Source of the DNA: an uncultured Caldimonas sp.
GTDB lineage: Bacteria > Pseudomonadota > Gammaproteobacteria > Burkholderiales > Burkholderiaceae
Assembly (NCBI RefSeq): GCF_946480305.1
Contig: NZ_CAMLJQ010000002.1
Location: forward strand, 244,201-308,200
Reading direction: 5' to 3'
DNA: 64,000 nucleotides
This document shows positions 55,944 through 64,000 of this stretch, piece after piece. The notes beneath the pieces were generated by a model. It ran no database searches, was not told the origin of the DNA, and saw nothing but the letters and a program-made list of their open reading frames with translations. Both the position numbers and the translations under genes were made by a program. The stretch's first letter is position 1. Every line of letters begins with the position of its first letter.

Positions 55944-56672
55944 ATGGCCGACGCCGCGCAAGCCTATGCCCCCGGCCGGCGCTCACAGCACCCGATGGCG
56001 CGGCCCGATGCAGAGCCGCCCGCGCCGCCCGATCTGCCCGACGACCCGCCGCCGCACCCCCCGCAGGTGCGCCTGCGCGGTCGTGCCGCCACGCTGCGTG
56101 CGCTCGCCGATGATGCCGCCGCGTGCCGCGAATGCCCGCTCGGCTTCCACGCAACGCAGACGGTGTGGGGAGAAGGCCACGCCCAGGCGCGGCTGATGCT
56201 GGTCGGCGAACAACCCGGCGACCAGGAGGACCAGGCCGGCCGGCCGTTCGTCGGCCCCGCGGGGCGGCTGCTCGACCAGGCGCTCGCCGAACTGGGCTGG
56301 GCGCGCGACGGGCTGTACGTCACCAACGCGGTCAAGCACTTCAAGTACGAGCTGCGCGGCAAGCGGCGCCTGCACAAGAGCCCGGGCCAGCGCGAGGTGG
56401 CCGCCTGCGCGCACTGGCTCGAAAGCGAGATCGCGGCGGTACGGCCCCAGGCGATCGTCGCGCTCGGCGCCACCGCCGCGCGTGCGCTGCTCGGCCGGGC
56501 CGTGCCCGTGATGGCCGAGCGCGGGCACTGGCTGCCGCGGGCGGACGGGATCCCGGTGCTGGTCACGCTGCATCCTTCCGCACTGTTGCGCCTGCGCTCG
56601 CCGGAGCGCGAAACGGCCTATGCCGCCTGGCTCGCCGACTTGCAACAAGCCCATGCCCTGCCCGCCGGCTGA
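55944..56672 (+). CDS. UdgX-type uracil-DNA glycosylase family protein
   Basis: 242 residues from ATG 55944. The iron-sulfur cluster Cys region is ACRECPLGFHATQTVWGEG; the UDG motif A is GEQPGDQEDQAGRPFVGPAG; the KRRLHKSPGQREV segment is the R-loop with the His that in mycobacterial UdgX forms a covalent bond with uracil-DNA; motif B is VTLHPSALLR. UdgX recognises uracil in DNA and stays attached to it. Placed 14 bases after the glycosyltransferase, an unexpected neighbour. N-terminal 55 residues are Pro-rich and not conserved in the family. Confidence 0.9.
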   Translation: MADAAQAYAPGRRSQHPMARPDAEPPAPPDLPDDPPPHPPQVRLRGRAATLRALADDAAACRECPLGFHATQTVWGEGHAQARLMLVGEQPGDQEDQAGRPFVGPAGRLLDQALAELGWARDGLYVTNAVKHFKYELRGKRRLHKSPGQREVAACAHWLESEIAAVRPQAIVALGATAARALLGRAVPVMAERGHWLPRADGIPVLVTLHPSALLRLRSPERETAYAAWLADLQQAHALPAG

Positions 56673-56704
56673 GGCCAGGCTCGCCACCGTTCGGCGGGTT
56701 TTTG
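56662..56704 (+). terminator. Possible terminator after the udgX gene
   Basis: Arms CCCGCCG (56662-56668, within the last codons) and CGGCGGG (56693-56699) are followed by five T (56700-56704). The loop is 24 bases, so the hairpin is long-looped and only moderately convincing, but the position after the stop is right. Confidence 0.5.
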
Positions 56705-56913
56705 TAGCGCCGTGTAAATGATCGGCTCGCGTTACACGTCTGTCGCATCCCGCTAGGCAAAATCCGGCCCCACAAGCAAGCACAGGCCACTGGCCGCGGG
56801 GGAGATTCCATGCGGGCACATGCCCAGATGCGTGGGACCGGCGCTGCCGGTCCGGTCGATGTCCGCCGTGCCGGCCCACGGCACCCGTCCGGGGCGGCGG
56901 CAGGAAGGTAACG

Positions 56914-57285
56914 ATGGCTACGACGGCTCAACGTTGGGTGGTGCGCCTGGGCGAGATCCATTGGCGCCGGTTCACGCACGCCCGCGAACCCGGCGACGGG
57001 CTGGAGCTGCTCGGCAGCGTCGAGAAGGGCGCGCAGATCGGCGCGCTCGGCCTTGCCAGCGACGGCCGCTACTACCAGGTCAACGGCGACTACCTCACCC
57101 CGCTGTCCAACAGCCAAGTGCGCAGTGCCGTGCGGCGCGCGCAGGTGTCGGTGGCTGCCGAGGAACGCCGGGCCCAGTACACGGCCACCAAGACGGCACC
57201 GGTCGTCATCGTCAAGAAGCGGCGCGTGATCACCGCTCCTTCCACCGGCGAACACACCACGCAACTGGCGCGGGAATCAGCCTGA
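56914..57285 (+). CDS. Small hypothetical protein
   Basis: 123 residues from ATG 56914, with GGAAGG 5-10 bases upstream. N-terminal beta-rich part: RWVVRLGEIHWRRFTHAREP, LELLGSVEKGAQIGALGLAS and DGRYYQVNGDYLTPLSNSQV. The C-terminal third is basic (VVIVKKRRVITAPS) and may be disordered. Homologues in Burkholderiales are hypothetical; the fold of the first half suggests nucleic-acid or ligand binding, but nothing firmer can be said. The 241 bases upstream lack other genes. Confidence 0.65.
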   Translation: MATTAQRWVVRLGEIHWRRFTHAREPGDGLELLGSVEKGAQIGALGLASDGRYYQVNGDYLTPLSNSQVRSAVRRAQVSVAAEERRAQYTATKTAPVVIVKKRRVITAPSTGEHTTQLARESA

Positions 57286-57373
57286 ACCTCGCAGCTGCGC
57301 GCGGCCCTACGCTTGTTCACCATCGCGTCGCTGCCGCTCTGGCATGCTGCCGTTCACTGAACGGAGAACCTGC

Positions 57374-57958
57374 ATGAGCGTGAAAGACCGCGTCCGCGTG
57401 CGCGACGTGACCGTCCTGTCGGACAACCATTACCTGCTGAAGAAAACCGTCTTCGACTGGCGCCGCAGCAACGGCGAGTGGCAGACGCAGACGCGCGAGA
57501 CCTACGACCGCGGCAACGGCGCCACCATCTTGCTGTACCACCCGCAGCAGCGCACGGTGATCCTCACGCGCCAGTTCCGCTACCCGGCCTTCGTCAACGG
57601 CCACGACGACCTGCTGATCGAAACACCGGCCGGCCTGCTCGACGACGCCTCGCCCGAGGAGCGCATCCGTGCCGAAGCGGAAGAAGAAGCGGGCTACCGT
57701 GTGAAAGAGGTGCGCAAGGTCTTCGAGGCCTACATGAGCCCGGGCTCGGTCACCGAACTGGTTTATTGCTTCGTCGGTGAGTACGACCGCGACTCCCGGC
57801 TCGGCGAAGGCGGCGGGCTCGAGCACGAGGGCGAAGACATCGAGGTGATGGAGGTGCCGATCGACGAGGCACTGCGCATGGTCGACGACGGCCGCATCCG
57901 CGACGGCAAGACGATCATGCTGCTGCAGTACGCGGCCCTGCATCTGTTCCGCGACTGA
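57374..57958 (+). CDS. nudK: NudK-type Nudix hydrolase (GDP-mannose pyrophosphatase family)
   Basis: 194 residues from ATG 57374. The Nudix-box segment GLLDDASPEERIRAEAEEEA reads as in NudK (G-x-LDD...EA-x-EE-x-G), with the upstream VILTRQFRYPAFVNGHDDLL and downstream YMSPGSVTELVYCFVGEYD typical of the ADP-ribose/GDP-mannose subfamily. It hydrolyses nucleoside diphosphate sugars. Size matches E. coli NudK. Ends 2 bases before a strong hairpin. Confidence 0.9.
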   Translation: MSVKDRVRVRDVTVLSDNHYLLKKTVFDWRRSNGEWQTQTRETYDRGNGATILLYHPQQRTVILTRQFRYPAFVNGHDDLLIETPAGLLDDASPEERIRAEAEEEAGYRVKEVRKVFEAYMSPGSVTELVYCFVGEYDRDSRLGEGGGLEHEGEDIEVMEVPIDEALRMVDDGRIRDGKTIMLLQYAALHLFRD

Positions 57959-57960
57959 AG

Positions 57961-57988
57961 GCACGCGGGCAGCCGGCTGCCCGCGTGC
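57961..57988. terminator. Perfect 12-base-pair hairpin between convergent genes
   Basis: GCACGCGGGCAG (57961-57972), a 4-base loop CCGG and CTGCCCGCGTGC (57977-57988) form a perfect 12-pair stem (the whole 28 bases are palindromic). It sits between the nudK stop (57958) and the degP stop (58019) and could end transcripts from both sides. No T-run follows on either strand, so termination may be Rho-assisted. Confidence 0.6.
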
Positions 57989-58018
57989 TGCTTCATGCGC
58001 AAGGCGTTCTCGACCGTC

Positions 58019-59500
58019 TCAGCCCTCGGACACGGTCAACGGCACGAAGACGGTCGCATCCCCTCGCCGCACCAGCACCGCCACCGTGGTGCCGGCCGGC
58101 ACCTGCGCCAGCAGGCGGCGGAAGTCCTCGAGGCTCTTGAAACGCTGGTGGTTGAGCGCGACGATCACGTCGCCCGGCTGCAAGGGACTGGCGGCATTGG
58201 CGCCTTGCACGTCTTCGACGACGAGCCCGTAGTCCACACCCAGTTCCCGCCGGCCGGCGGGCGGCAGCTCGCTCACCGTGACACCCAGCCGCGACGCACC
58301 ACCGGTGCCCTTGCCCGCTGCCGGCTCGGTGCGAGCCGCCCGCGCGTGCGGCGATGCGCCGACCGTCACCTTCAGGCTCTGGCTCGCACCGTTGCGCCAC
58401 ACCTCCACCGGCACCTCGGTGCCCGGCCGGATGCCCGCCACCATGCGCGGCAGCGTGTCCGCGCTCTCCACCGCCTCGCCGTTGATCGACAGGATGACGT
58501 CGCCGATCGCCAGCCCGCCCTGCTGTGCCGGGCTGCCGGGCTCGACCTGCGTGACCAGCGCACCCTTCGGCTCGGCCAGCTTGAACGACTGCGCGAGCTC
58601 CGCGCTCAGCGGCTGGATGCCGATGCCCAGGCGCCCGCGCGTCACGCGGCCGGTGGTGCGCAGCTGGTTCGCCACGTCCATCGCCACGTCGATGGGAATC
58701 GCGAACGACAGGCCCATGTAGCCGCCGGTGCGGCTGTAGATCATCGAGTTGATGCCCACCACTTCGCCGCGCGTGTTGAGCAGCGGCCCGCCCGAGTTGC
58801 CGGGGTTGATCGCCACGTCGGTCTGGATGAAGGGCACGTAGGTTTCGTCGGGCAGCGCGCGCTCCTTGGCGCTCACGATGCCGGCGGTGATGGTGCTGGC
58901 AAAGCCGAACGGCGAGCCGATGGCCGCCACCCATTCGCCGGGCGCCACGTCGGCGGCCTTGCCGATGGTCACCACCGGCAGGTCCTGCGCGTCCACCTTC
59001 AGCAGCGCCACGTCGGTCTGCAGGTCGGCTCCCACCACCTGGGCCTTGTGCTCGCGCTTGCCGTTCGGCAGCTTCACCAGCACCTCGTCGGCATCTTCGA
59101 CCACGTGGGCGTTCGTCAGCACGTAGCCTTGGGCGTCGATCACGAAGCCCGAACCCACGCCCTGGCTGCGGTACTCCGGCTGCCCGCGCGGCGGCCCGGG
59201 CATGAAACGCCGGAAGAAGTCGAACGCCGGGTCGTCGGGGAAACCCGCCCCCGCCGCCACGCCGGGTACAGCCCGGCTGGTGGTGACGTTGACCACCGCG
59301 GGCCCGACGCGCTGCATCAGCGACGTGAAGTCGGGCGGCACCGCCGTCGGTGCGGGAGCAGGCGCCGGCGCAGGGGCTGCCGCCGTGTTGCTGGCCGGAG
59401 GCGGCTCCGTCCTTTCGGTGCGCTGGCAACCGGACAACCCGGCCGCCGCGGCAACGAGTGCCGCCGGCAGCCACCGGAATCGAGGGAAGCAAGCAGTCAT
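58019..59500 (-). CDS. DegP/HtrA-like periplasmic serine protease (lipoprotein)
   Basis: 493 residues from ATG 59500 (AAGGA upstream). Signal peptide with lipobox AAAGLSGCQR, so it is a membrane-anchored lipoprotein, unlike classical DegP. A trypsin-like domain has catalytic His in TNAHVVEDAD, Asp in TDVALLKVDA and Ser in INPGNSGGPLLNT. Two PDZ domains follow (GRLGIGIQPLSAELAQSFKL; SRLGVTVSELPPAGRRELGV). It degrades or refolds damaged envelope proteins. An Ala-Pro-rich linker separates the anchor from the protease. In-frame upstream start at 59593 is in the tandem repeats and less likely. Confidence 0.9.
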   Translation of the reverse strand: MTACFPRFRWLPAALVAAAAGLSGCQRTERTEPPPASNTAAAPAPAPAPAPTAVPPDFTSLMQRVGPAVVNVTTSRAVPGVAAGAGFPDDPAFDFFRRFMPGPPRGQPEYRSQGVGSGFVIDAQGYVLTNAHVVEDADEVLVKLPNGKREHKAQVVGADLQTDVALLKVDAQDLPVVTIGKAADVAPGEWVAAIGSPFGFASTITAGIVSAKERALPDETYVPFIQTDVAINPGNSGGPLLNTRGEVVGINSMIYSRTGGYMGLSFAIPIDVAMDVANQLRTTGRVTRGRLGIGIQPLSAELAQSFKLAEPKGALVTQVEPGSPAQQGGLAIGDVILSINGEAVESADTLPRMVAGIRPGTEVPVEVWRNGASQSLKVTVGASPHARAARTEPAAGKGTGGASRLGVTVSELPPAGRRELGVDYGLVVEDVQGANAASPLQPGDVIVALNHQRFKSLEDFRRLLAQVPAGTTVAVLVRRGDATVFVPLTVSEG

Positions 59501-59521
59501 CGCGCTGTCCTTCTTGCAGTG

Positions 59522-59545
59522 GGTTGAAGACAAGGTTGAAGACAA
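59522..59545. repeat. Perfect tandem duplication of 12 bases
   Basis: GGTTGAAGACAA occurs twice in direct succession (59522-59533 and 59534-59545) in the leader of the degP-like gene, giving LSSTLSST if translated from the upstream in-frame start. Likely replication slippage. Confidence 0.9.
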
Positions 59546-59568
59546 AACGCCGGCGCGCGGCGTGCACG

Positions 59569-59596
59569 CCATGTCGCACTCCCCATGTCGCACTCC
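59569..59596. repeat. Perfect tandem duplication of 14 bases
   Basis: CCATGTCGCACTCC occurs twice in direct succession (59569-59582 and 59583-59596). On the minus strand each copy contains a GGAG followed 6 bases later by ATG, so the duplication doubled a start-like signal in the degP leader. It lies 24 bases from the 12-base tandem repeat. Confidence 0.9.
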
Positions 59597-59683
59597 TTTC
59601 GGCAGATCGCATGGCTTCGCGGGGCCGCCTCGGTGCGTGTCGCTGCTCTCGATGCGGCAGCCCGTTCGTGATGCAGCACCGGC

Positions 59684-60172
59684 TCACGTGCCTGGCCGGC
59701 GCGGCGACGCCGGGTCGGACCGCAGGGGATACGCGCGCTCGCCGATGAACAGGATCTCGGCCCGCGCGGCCGGATCACCCAGCTCGACCGGCCCGGGATA
59801 GCCGACCACGGCGATCGCGTCGCCGACCTTGGGGCGGCGCACGTCCCACGACGCGAGCCGCGCGAGCGATGGCAGGAACACCCGCCATTGCCGGTCGCCC
59901 GGCACCGGCAGCGCGACCTTGGCGAGCACCGCCTTCAGGTCGATCGGGTCCTGTTGCGGGGGGAGCGTTCGTCGGGTGAGGTCCGGCGGCAACTCTGGCG
60001 AAGGGTTGAGCTGCAGCTCGAGCTGAGCGTGCGGGTCGGCCCAGGTCACCGTCGACACCACGCCTTCAAGATACAACGGCCGCGCGGTGTCGAAGGTGGA
60101 CCAGCCATGATGCGCGCGCAGCGGCCACGGGACGGCGAGAGCGAACGTCAAGAGGGCGGATCGGCGGTTCAT
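59684..60172 (-). CDS. DUF6152 periplasmic protein
   Basis: 162 residues from ATG 60172. Signal peptide ending PWPLRA, then the family hallmark HHGWSTFDTARPLYLEGVVS with paired histidines, VTWADPHAQLEL, and WDVRRPKVGDAIAVVGYPGP. An OB-like exported fold; the adjacent histidines suggest metal binding, as proposed for related proteins. Function unknown. No partner gene on the same strand. Confidence 0.8.
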   Translation of the reverse strand: MNRRSALLTFALAVPWPLRAHHGWSTFDTARPLYLEGVVSTVTWADPHAQLELQLNPSPELPPDLTRRTLPPQQDPIDLKAVLAKVALPVPGDRQWRVFLPSLARLASWDVRRPKVGDAIAVVGYPGPVELGDPAARAEILFIGERAYPLRSDPASPRRPGT

Positions 60173-60347
60173 TGGTACACCCGTTGCAAATGGTCTCTCG
60201 ACGCTCATTGCAAGGTGCGTTCCTGCCGATCCGCCTTTTGTGCACACGAGGCGCACCATCAGCGCGGGCAGGCGCCGGGCGTTGTTTGTAAGAGTGGGCC
60301 CATCTTGAAAAAACTACGCCGCGGCGCCCGAAGACTTCATCTGCGCA

Positions 60348-62633
60348 TCAGCAGCCCCCGCGCGGACCGTGCCCGATCTTCTTGGGCGGCACCGTCAGGC
60401 AGGCACCGTCGGAGTAGCGCACCTTGAGCGGTGCGCTGCCCGGGTTGTAGGCCACGTAGTTGCGCACGCCGTTCTTGTTGAACACGGCATACATCGGCGT
60501 GTCCGCGGTGACGGTGGTGTCCACCCGGCCCAAGGCGTTGAGGTTGTGCAGCCAGTGGTAGGTGTGGGCCTTGGTCTCGCCGGCCTCGGGCGCGTAGTTG
60601 CCGCTGCCGAACTTGGCGAGCGCCGCAGCCGGGTCGGCCAGCGCCTGGAAGCTCCAGATGACGTCGCGCCATTCCGTCTCCGGCCCGCCGTTGCGTTGCA
60701 CCAGCTCCGCGTAGTTGCGCTGCACGTAGTCCGGCCGGCGGCCCAGGTACAACGAGCCGCCGGTGATCGGCAGGAAGTTGATGCCGTGGATCTCCTCGGG
60801 GTTGGCCGTCCACCACGTCGCATAGGCCGCGCCGCTGCCCCACACGATGCCGACCGTCGAATGCGGGAAGTTCGATGGGAACACCGCGCGGTCCACGTCG
60901 AACCAGTACTGCTCGATGGCCTGCGTCATCGTCGCGTGCAGGTACACGCCGAGGTCGCGCAGCGCGGTGTTGCCGGTGGCGGCCCCCCACAGTGCGACGC
61001 CGGTGGCGAAGTTCATCGCCTCCGACGACGACTCCTCGTTGTTGCCCGCCGCGAACAGCGCCGGCCCGTTGGCCCAGTCGTGGCCTTCGTACACGTCGAA
61101 GGAGCGCAGGAAGGGGAATCGCGTGTCGTTGCGGTCGATGTTGGCCACGTCCTTGATCCACGTCTCGACCATCGCGCCCCAGCGGTCGGAGCGTGCCCAT
61201 TCCGGCTCGAAGTGGGCCACCGTCGCGGCCGCCATGATCCAGTAGCCGTAGTGGAAATCGTGGTCGTTCAGCTCGGTGTTGGAGTTGAACGAAGCCGGGT
61301 AGCCGATCAGCGTGCGCCAGCGCGGGTCGTGATACAGCAGCAGGCCGCGGTTGTCGCCGCCGCCTTCGGCATGCATCCAGTCTTCGAGTGACAGCTTCAA
61401 TGCACGGATGAAGTTGTCGCGCGCGGCGGTGTGCCCCACCTGGTCGGCGATCCACACCAGTTGCGCGAGCCGGCCGGCGTCCTTGCCGCCCCAGTAGGTG
61501 TCGGTGTTGGCGATGTAGCGGTCGTTGACGTAGGCGTCCTGCACGTAGGCGTACAGCTGCGCACGGTCGTACGTGCCCGCATCGGGCAGTGCCGGCAGCA
61601 CGCCGCCGAAGCGCATCGAGGTGGTGAACAGATGGCCGTCGCGCACGCGCATCTCGCCACGCGGCGTGCGGTAGGTGTGGCCGGTCAGGCCGTCGCCGCT
61701 GTGCAGCCACTGGTGGCGGTACAGCCCGACGAGCGGGCGATCGACGTTGCCGTTGCCGGCCTCCTTCAGCACCGTGCTCGTGCGGTAGCTGGTGCGCAGC
61801 GTGGCGAGTGCCTGGTCATACGCCCAGCTCACACGCGTGTCGGTGACGAAGGCATACGCGTGCTGGCGATAGCGCTCGATGGTCTCGGTCGAGCGGTCCG
61901 GCAGCAGCGCCACCGAGAAATAGTCACGCCCGTTGAGATCGGACGTGAACGGCGGCCCGCTCGACCAGCGTGAACCCGTGGGTGCGCACAGCAGGTAGTA
62001 GCGACCATTGACCTGGATGCCCAGCACGCCGCGGCCGTTGTCGTAGAAGGTGCCTTCATAGCCGGTGGTCACGCCCACCGATGCAGCGGCGTTGCCGTTG
62101 CGCGTGAAGTACACGTACGGCGAGCCCTTGGTGATGGTGGCCTCCAGCGTGGAGGCGCCGGTCCAGCGCGCAGTGACCGACCAATCCGAGTAGCGTGCCA
62201 CGCGCGTGTCGGGTGCGTTCAGCCCGGCCAGCCCCACGCGCAGGTCTTCCGCCAGGTAGGGGTGGTGGTACTCGTTGCTGACGACGGGCGTCGACTTCGC
62301 GCTGAGGCCGAGCCCGTTGTAGAACGCCTGCACCGCCATCGGGTGCGGGAACATCGGCTGCGACCACGGGTTGGGCTGGTCGTCGGGGTCGAATTGCCAG
62401 ATCAGCGACGACCACCACTTGTTGGTGGTCACGGTGCCGGTGAAATCCGGCGTCACCTTGGGTACCGCCGGCACGCCGTGGCGGTTGGACGGTCCCTTCT
62501 GCCCCGCGGGCAGCGTGGTGGTGTAGCTGCCGGCGCCCACCGGCACGGGGTTGGCATGCGCCGCGGTCAGCAGGGTCAGCGCTGCCAGACAGGGCAGGAT
62601 GGGTCGAGGGGTCAGGGTCGTGGGCCAGTGCAT
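60348..62633 (-). CDS. GH81 endo-beta-1,3-glucanase
   Basis: 761 residues from ATG 62633. Signal peptide (ILPCLAALTLLTAAHANPVP). N-terminal beta-sandwich begins near TTNKWWSSLIWQFDPDDQPN; the (alpha/alpha)6 barrel has the catalytic Asp in ELNDHDFHYGYWIMAAATV and the Glu in AAGNNEESSSEAMNFATGVA, the family's defining sites; VWGSGAAYATWWTANPEEIH and GINFLPITGGSLYLGRRP follow. It cleaves laminarin/curdlan-type beta-1,3-glucans outside the cell. No carbohydrate-binding module is attached. Its start is divergent from an AraC gene, the likely regulator. Confidence 0.93.
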   Translation of the reverse strand: MHWPTTLTPRPILPCLAALTLLTAAHANPVPVGAGSYTTTLPAGQKGPSNRHGVPAVPKVTPDFTGTVTTNKWWSSLIWQFDPDDQPNPWSQPMFPHPMAVQAFYNGLGLSAKSTPVVSNEYHHPYLAEDLRVGLAGLNAPDTRVARYSDWSVTARWTGASTLEATITKGSPYVYFTRNGNAAASVGVTTGYEGTFYDNGRGVLGIQVNGRYYLLCAPTGSRWSSGPPFTSDLNGRDYFSVALLPDRSTETIERYRQHAYAFVTDTRVSWAYDQALATLRTSYRTSTVLKEAGNGNVDRPLVGLYRHQWLHSGDGLTGHTYRTPRGEMRVRDGHLFTTSMRFGGVLPALPDAGTYDRAQLYAYVQDAYVNDRYIANTDTYWGGKDAGRLAQLVWIADQVGHTAARDNFIRALKLSLEDWMHAEGGGDNRGLLLYHDPRWRTLIGYPASFNSNTELNDHDFHYGYWIMAAATVAHFEPEWARSDRWGAMVETWIKDVANIDRNDTRFPFLRSFDVYEGHDWANGPALFAAGNNEESSSEAMNFATGVALWGAATGNTALRDLGVYLHATMTQAIEQYWFDVDRAVFPSNFPHSTVGIVWGSGAAYATWWTANPEEIHGINFLPITGGSLYLGRRPDYVQRNYAELVQRNGGPETEWRDVIWSFQALADPAAALAKFGSGNYAPEAGETKAHTYHWLHNLNALGRVDTTVTADTPMYAVFNKNGVRNYVAYNPGSAPLKVRYSDGACLTVPPKKIGHGPRGGC

Positions 62634-62805
62634 CTCGCTTGTCTCCTGGTGGTGTGGATGGAGCAGGCGATTTTTGGAAGCGGCCCGTTCGAAGACCATG
62701 CCCCAAGGCGAGACGGGCGTTTCCAAAGCCGAGAACGTACAAAGAGAAACGCCGCCAGCGCCCGCGGTTGGTACGGTTCCGCTCGTCATCGAGAAGGCTC
62801 ACTGC

Positions 62806-63702
62806 ATGCACCCTCGCCAACCTGCCGAACGCTTGCCGGCCTCGTCGGCGGAGCTGGAGTTCGTGGAGCAACCCGAACTGAGCAACGCCTTCATGATGAC
62901 CGGCGCACACACCGCCACCGTGCCGCCGAAGTGGCGCTACCCCCGGCACGATCACCCGTACTTCGAGCTGTGCCTGCTGCAGCGTGGCGAGCAGCATGTG
63001 CGACTCACGGGGCGCACGCTGTTGCAGCACGAAGGCGAGTTGCTGCTGCTCACCCCGTTCGAGGCACACAGCGCCACTGCGCCGCGGCAATCACGCTTCT
63101 GCTGTCTGCACTTCGACGTGGACGACATCGAGTTGCGCCGAATGCTGTGCCTCGCCGGCACGCGTGTGTTCGATGCGGCGTCCGACACGGTGCGCAGCGT
63201 GGCACCGCTGGTCGAGGCGCTGTCATCGACCGTGCCGGCATCGCCCGGCTCCGCGCTCGCCACACGCCTGCACGCTGGCGCCAAGCTGCTCACCCTGTGC
63301 GCCACGCTTGCCGCGAGCAGTGAGCTGGCTCCGCATCGCGACACTCACGTGCCCCAGACCGCACTGCAAACGGCGCGGCGTCTGGCCGCGCTGATCGAGC
63401 GCGATGTGGAAGACGGCGTTGCCGAGGCGCGCCTCGACGCCGCCATACGCCGGCTGGGCTATGCACCCGACTACGGCAACGCGATGTTCCGGCAGGTGTA
63501 CGGCATGTCGGCACAGCATTACCGTTCGACCTGCAAGCTGCGGCGCGCCAAGCTGCTGCTGCTCGACGCCGAACTGAGCGTGGCGCAGGTGGGTGAGCGC
63601 ATGGGCTATGCGAGCGGAGCGCATTTCAGTCGCCAGTTCAAGCGCTGGGCGGGGGTGTCGCCGGTGGCGTTCCGACGGGCGCGGGGGGTGGGGTCGCGTT
63701 GA
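62806..63702 (+). CDS. AraC family transcriptional regulator, probable GH81 controller
   Basis: 298 residues from ATG 62806. An N-terminal cupin-like sensor (KWRYPRHDHPYFELCLLQRG; EGELLLLTPFEAHSATAP) is followed by the double HTH: ARLDAAIRRLGYAPDYGNAM and RMGYASGAHFSRQFKRWAGV with VSPVAFRRARG at the end. The cupin often binds sugars. The divergent placement to the glucanase (172-base gap) suggests induction by beta-glucan fragments; inference from position. Confidence 0.87.
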   Translation: MHPRQPAERLPASSAELEFVEQPELSNAFMMTGAHTATVPPKWRYPRHDHPYFELCLLQRGEQHVRLTGRTLLQHEGELLLLTPFEAHSATAPRQSRFCCLHFDVDDIELRRMLCLAGTRVFDAASDTVRSVAPLVEALSSTVPASPGSALATRLHAGAKLLTLCATLAASSELAPHRDTHVPQTALQTARRLAALIERDVEDGVAEARLDAAIRRLGYAPDYGNAMFRQVYGMSAQHYRSTCKLRRAKLLLLDAELSVAQVGERMGYASGAHFSRQFKRWAGVSPVAFRRARGVGSR

Positions 63703-64000
63703 TGGGGCGCTCGCGCGCTTTGTTGCTGAAGTGCGAGATGGTGCGCGGGGCGTTGGAGCGGGCTCAGGTGCGGGTGGGTCACCGGCACCTTCGCTGCCAC
63801 CGTCGAGACGTGCGTGGCCCCGGAACGAGCAAGGCTCCGGAGGTCGATGCTCATGCTACGTGCTGTTATCGCGCGCGAGCAAAGCTTTCGCTTCAACGAC
63901 AAACGTGCGCTGGCGTCCCCTCCTCCGCACGCCTCAGCGCTTGTTGCGAAGGCATGGGCGGGTGGCCGGCGGCGCGCCTTGTGTGGGCGGCGAGGAGCGC
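63703..64000. other. Right-edge region without a recognised gene
   Basis: The final 298 bases contain only short frames in both directions with no homology I recognise, no RBS-start pair of quality and no repeat. A gene running in from the right edge cannot be excluded. Confidence 0.5.

Noticed and set aside
60308..60326. Palindrome CGCCGCGGCG plus T-run after the GH81 stop
   Set aside because: The palindrome has no room for a loop (4-pair stem at most), so it is not a convincing terminator.
63606..63902. 98-codon minus-strand frame at the right edge
   Set aside because: It is antisense to the end of the AraC gene and has unnatural Arg/Ser/His composition with no homology.

Overview
This is a high-GC chromosomal stretch that reads like an environmental betaproteobacterium of the order Burkholderiales (Leptothrix/Rubrivivax/Methylibium-like). 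That placement is an inference from protein style, very high GC at third codon positions and gene neighbourhoods, not from a search. No rRNA, tRNA, CRISPR array, intact insertion sequence or prophage was recognised. Coding density is high, with many 1-4 base start/stop overlaps. Several gene scars (wrbA, a flavin monooxygenase, an SDR with an in-frame TGA, a possible HipA start, a possible LysR tail) show ongoing decay between intact genes.

Region by region. 0-12.7 kb: a GAF-sensor protein cut by the window edge; a LysR/MFS pair carrying a wrbA remnant; an EamA transporter with a histidine-rich tail; a PhoPQ-type two-component system with a PepSY protein, facing a DUF1924/diheme cytochrome c/cytochrome b561 electron-transfer operon; a LysR regulator divergent from a nitroreductase-EamA pair; and a sensor kinase. 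12.8-17.8 kb: a periplasmic-type molybdenum hydroxylase (2Fe-2S subunit, Tat-exported Mo subunit, XdhC) with a divergent AraC regulator. 17.8-25.4 kb: DUF1080, paired SDRs around a phasin-like protein, GMC oxidoreductase, an orphan HipB-like regulator and small enzymes. 25.4-30.1 kb: queE-queD for 7-deazaguanine synthesis, small hypotheticals, a phospholipase-A2-like lipoprotein and a hybrid kinase.

30.1-37.7 kb: a type I secretion operon (ABC, HlyD, RTX substrate) ending in a strong terminator. A 271-base nested palindrome with 33-base perfect inverted arms follows, placed directly in front of an adaptive-response operon (ada, a 2OG-Fe(II) oxygenase, alkB). 38.8-41.4 kb: a translationally coupled three-gene unit of unknown function, with a coiled-coil protein, a cytosolic HExxH metallopeptidase-like protein carrying an internal CFI-box-like domain, and a small partner. 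This is the best candidate here for an undescribed system. 42-44.5 kb: DUF3606 protein, hybrid kinase and a solitary prepilin-like protein.

44.4-49.1 kb: a sulfide/persulfide response locus: BigR-type repressor, two YeeE/YedE half-transporters, SulP, a DUF2892 protein and OsmC, divergent from a persulfide-dioxygenase-like hydrolase with two overlapping promoters between them. 49-57.3 kb: flavin monooxygenase, stress-type proteins, SDR, phosphoesterase, LysE exporter, a PIG-L/glycosyltransferase/UdgX run and a small hypothetical. 57.3-63.7 kb: Nudix hydrolase, a DegP-like lipoprotein protease, DUF6152, and a GH81 beta-1,3-glucanase facing an AraC regulator.
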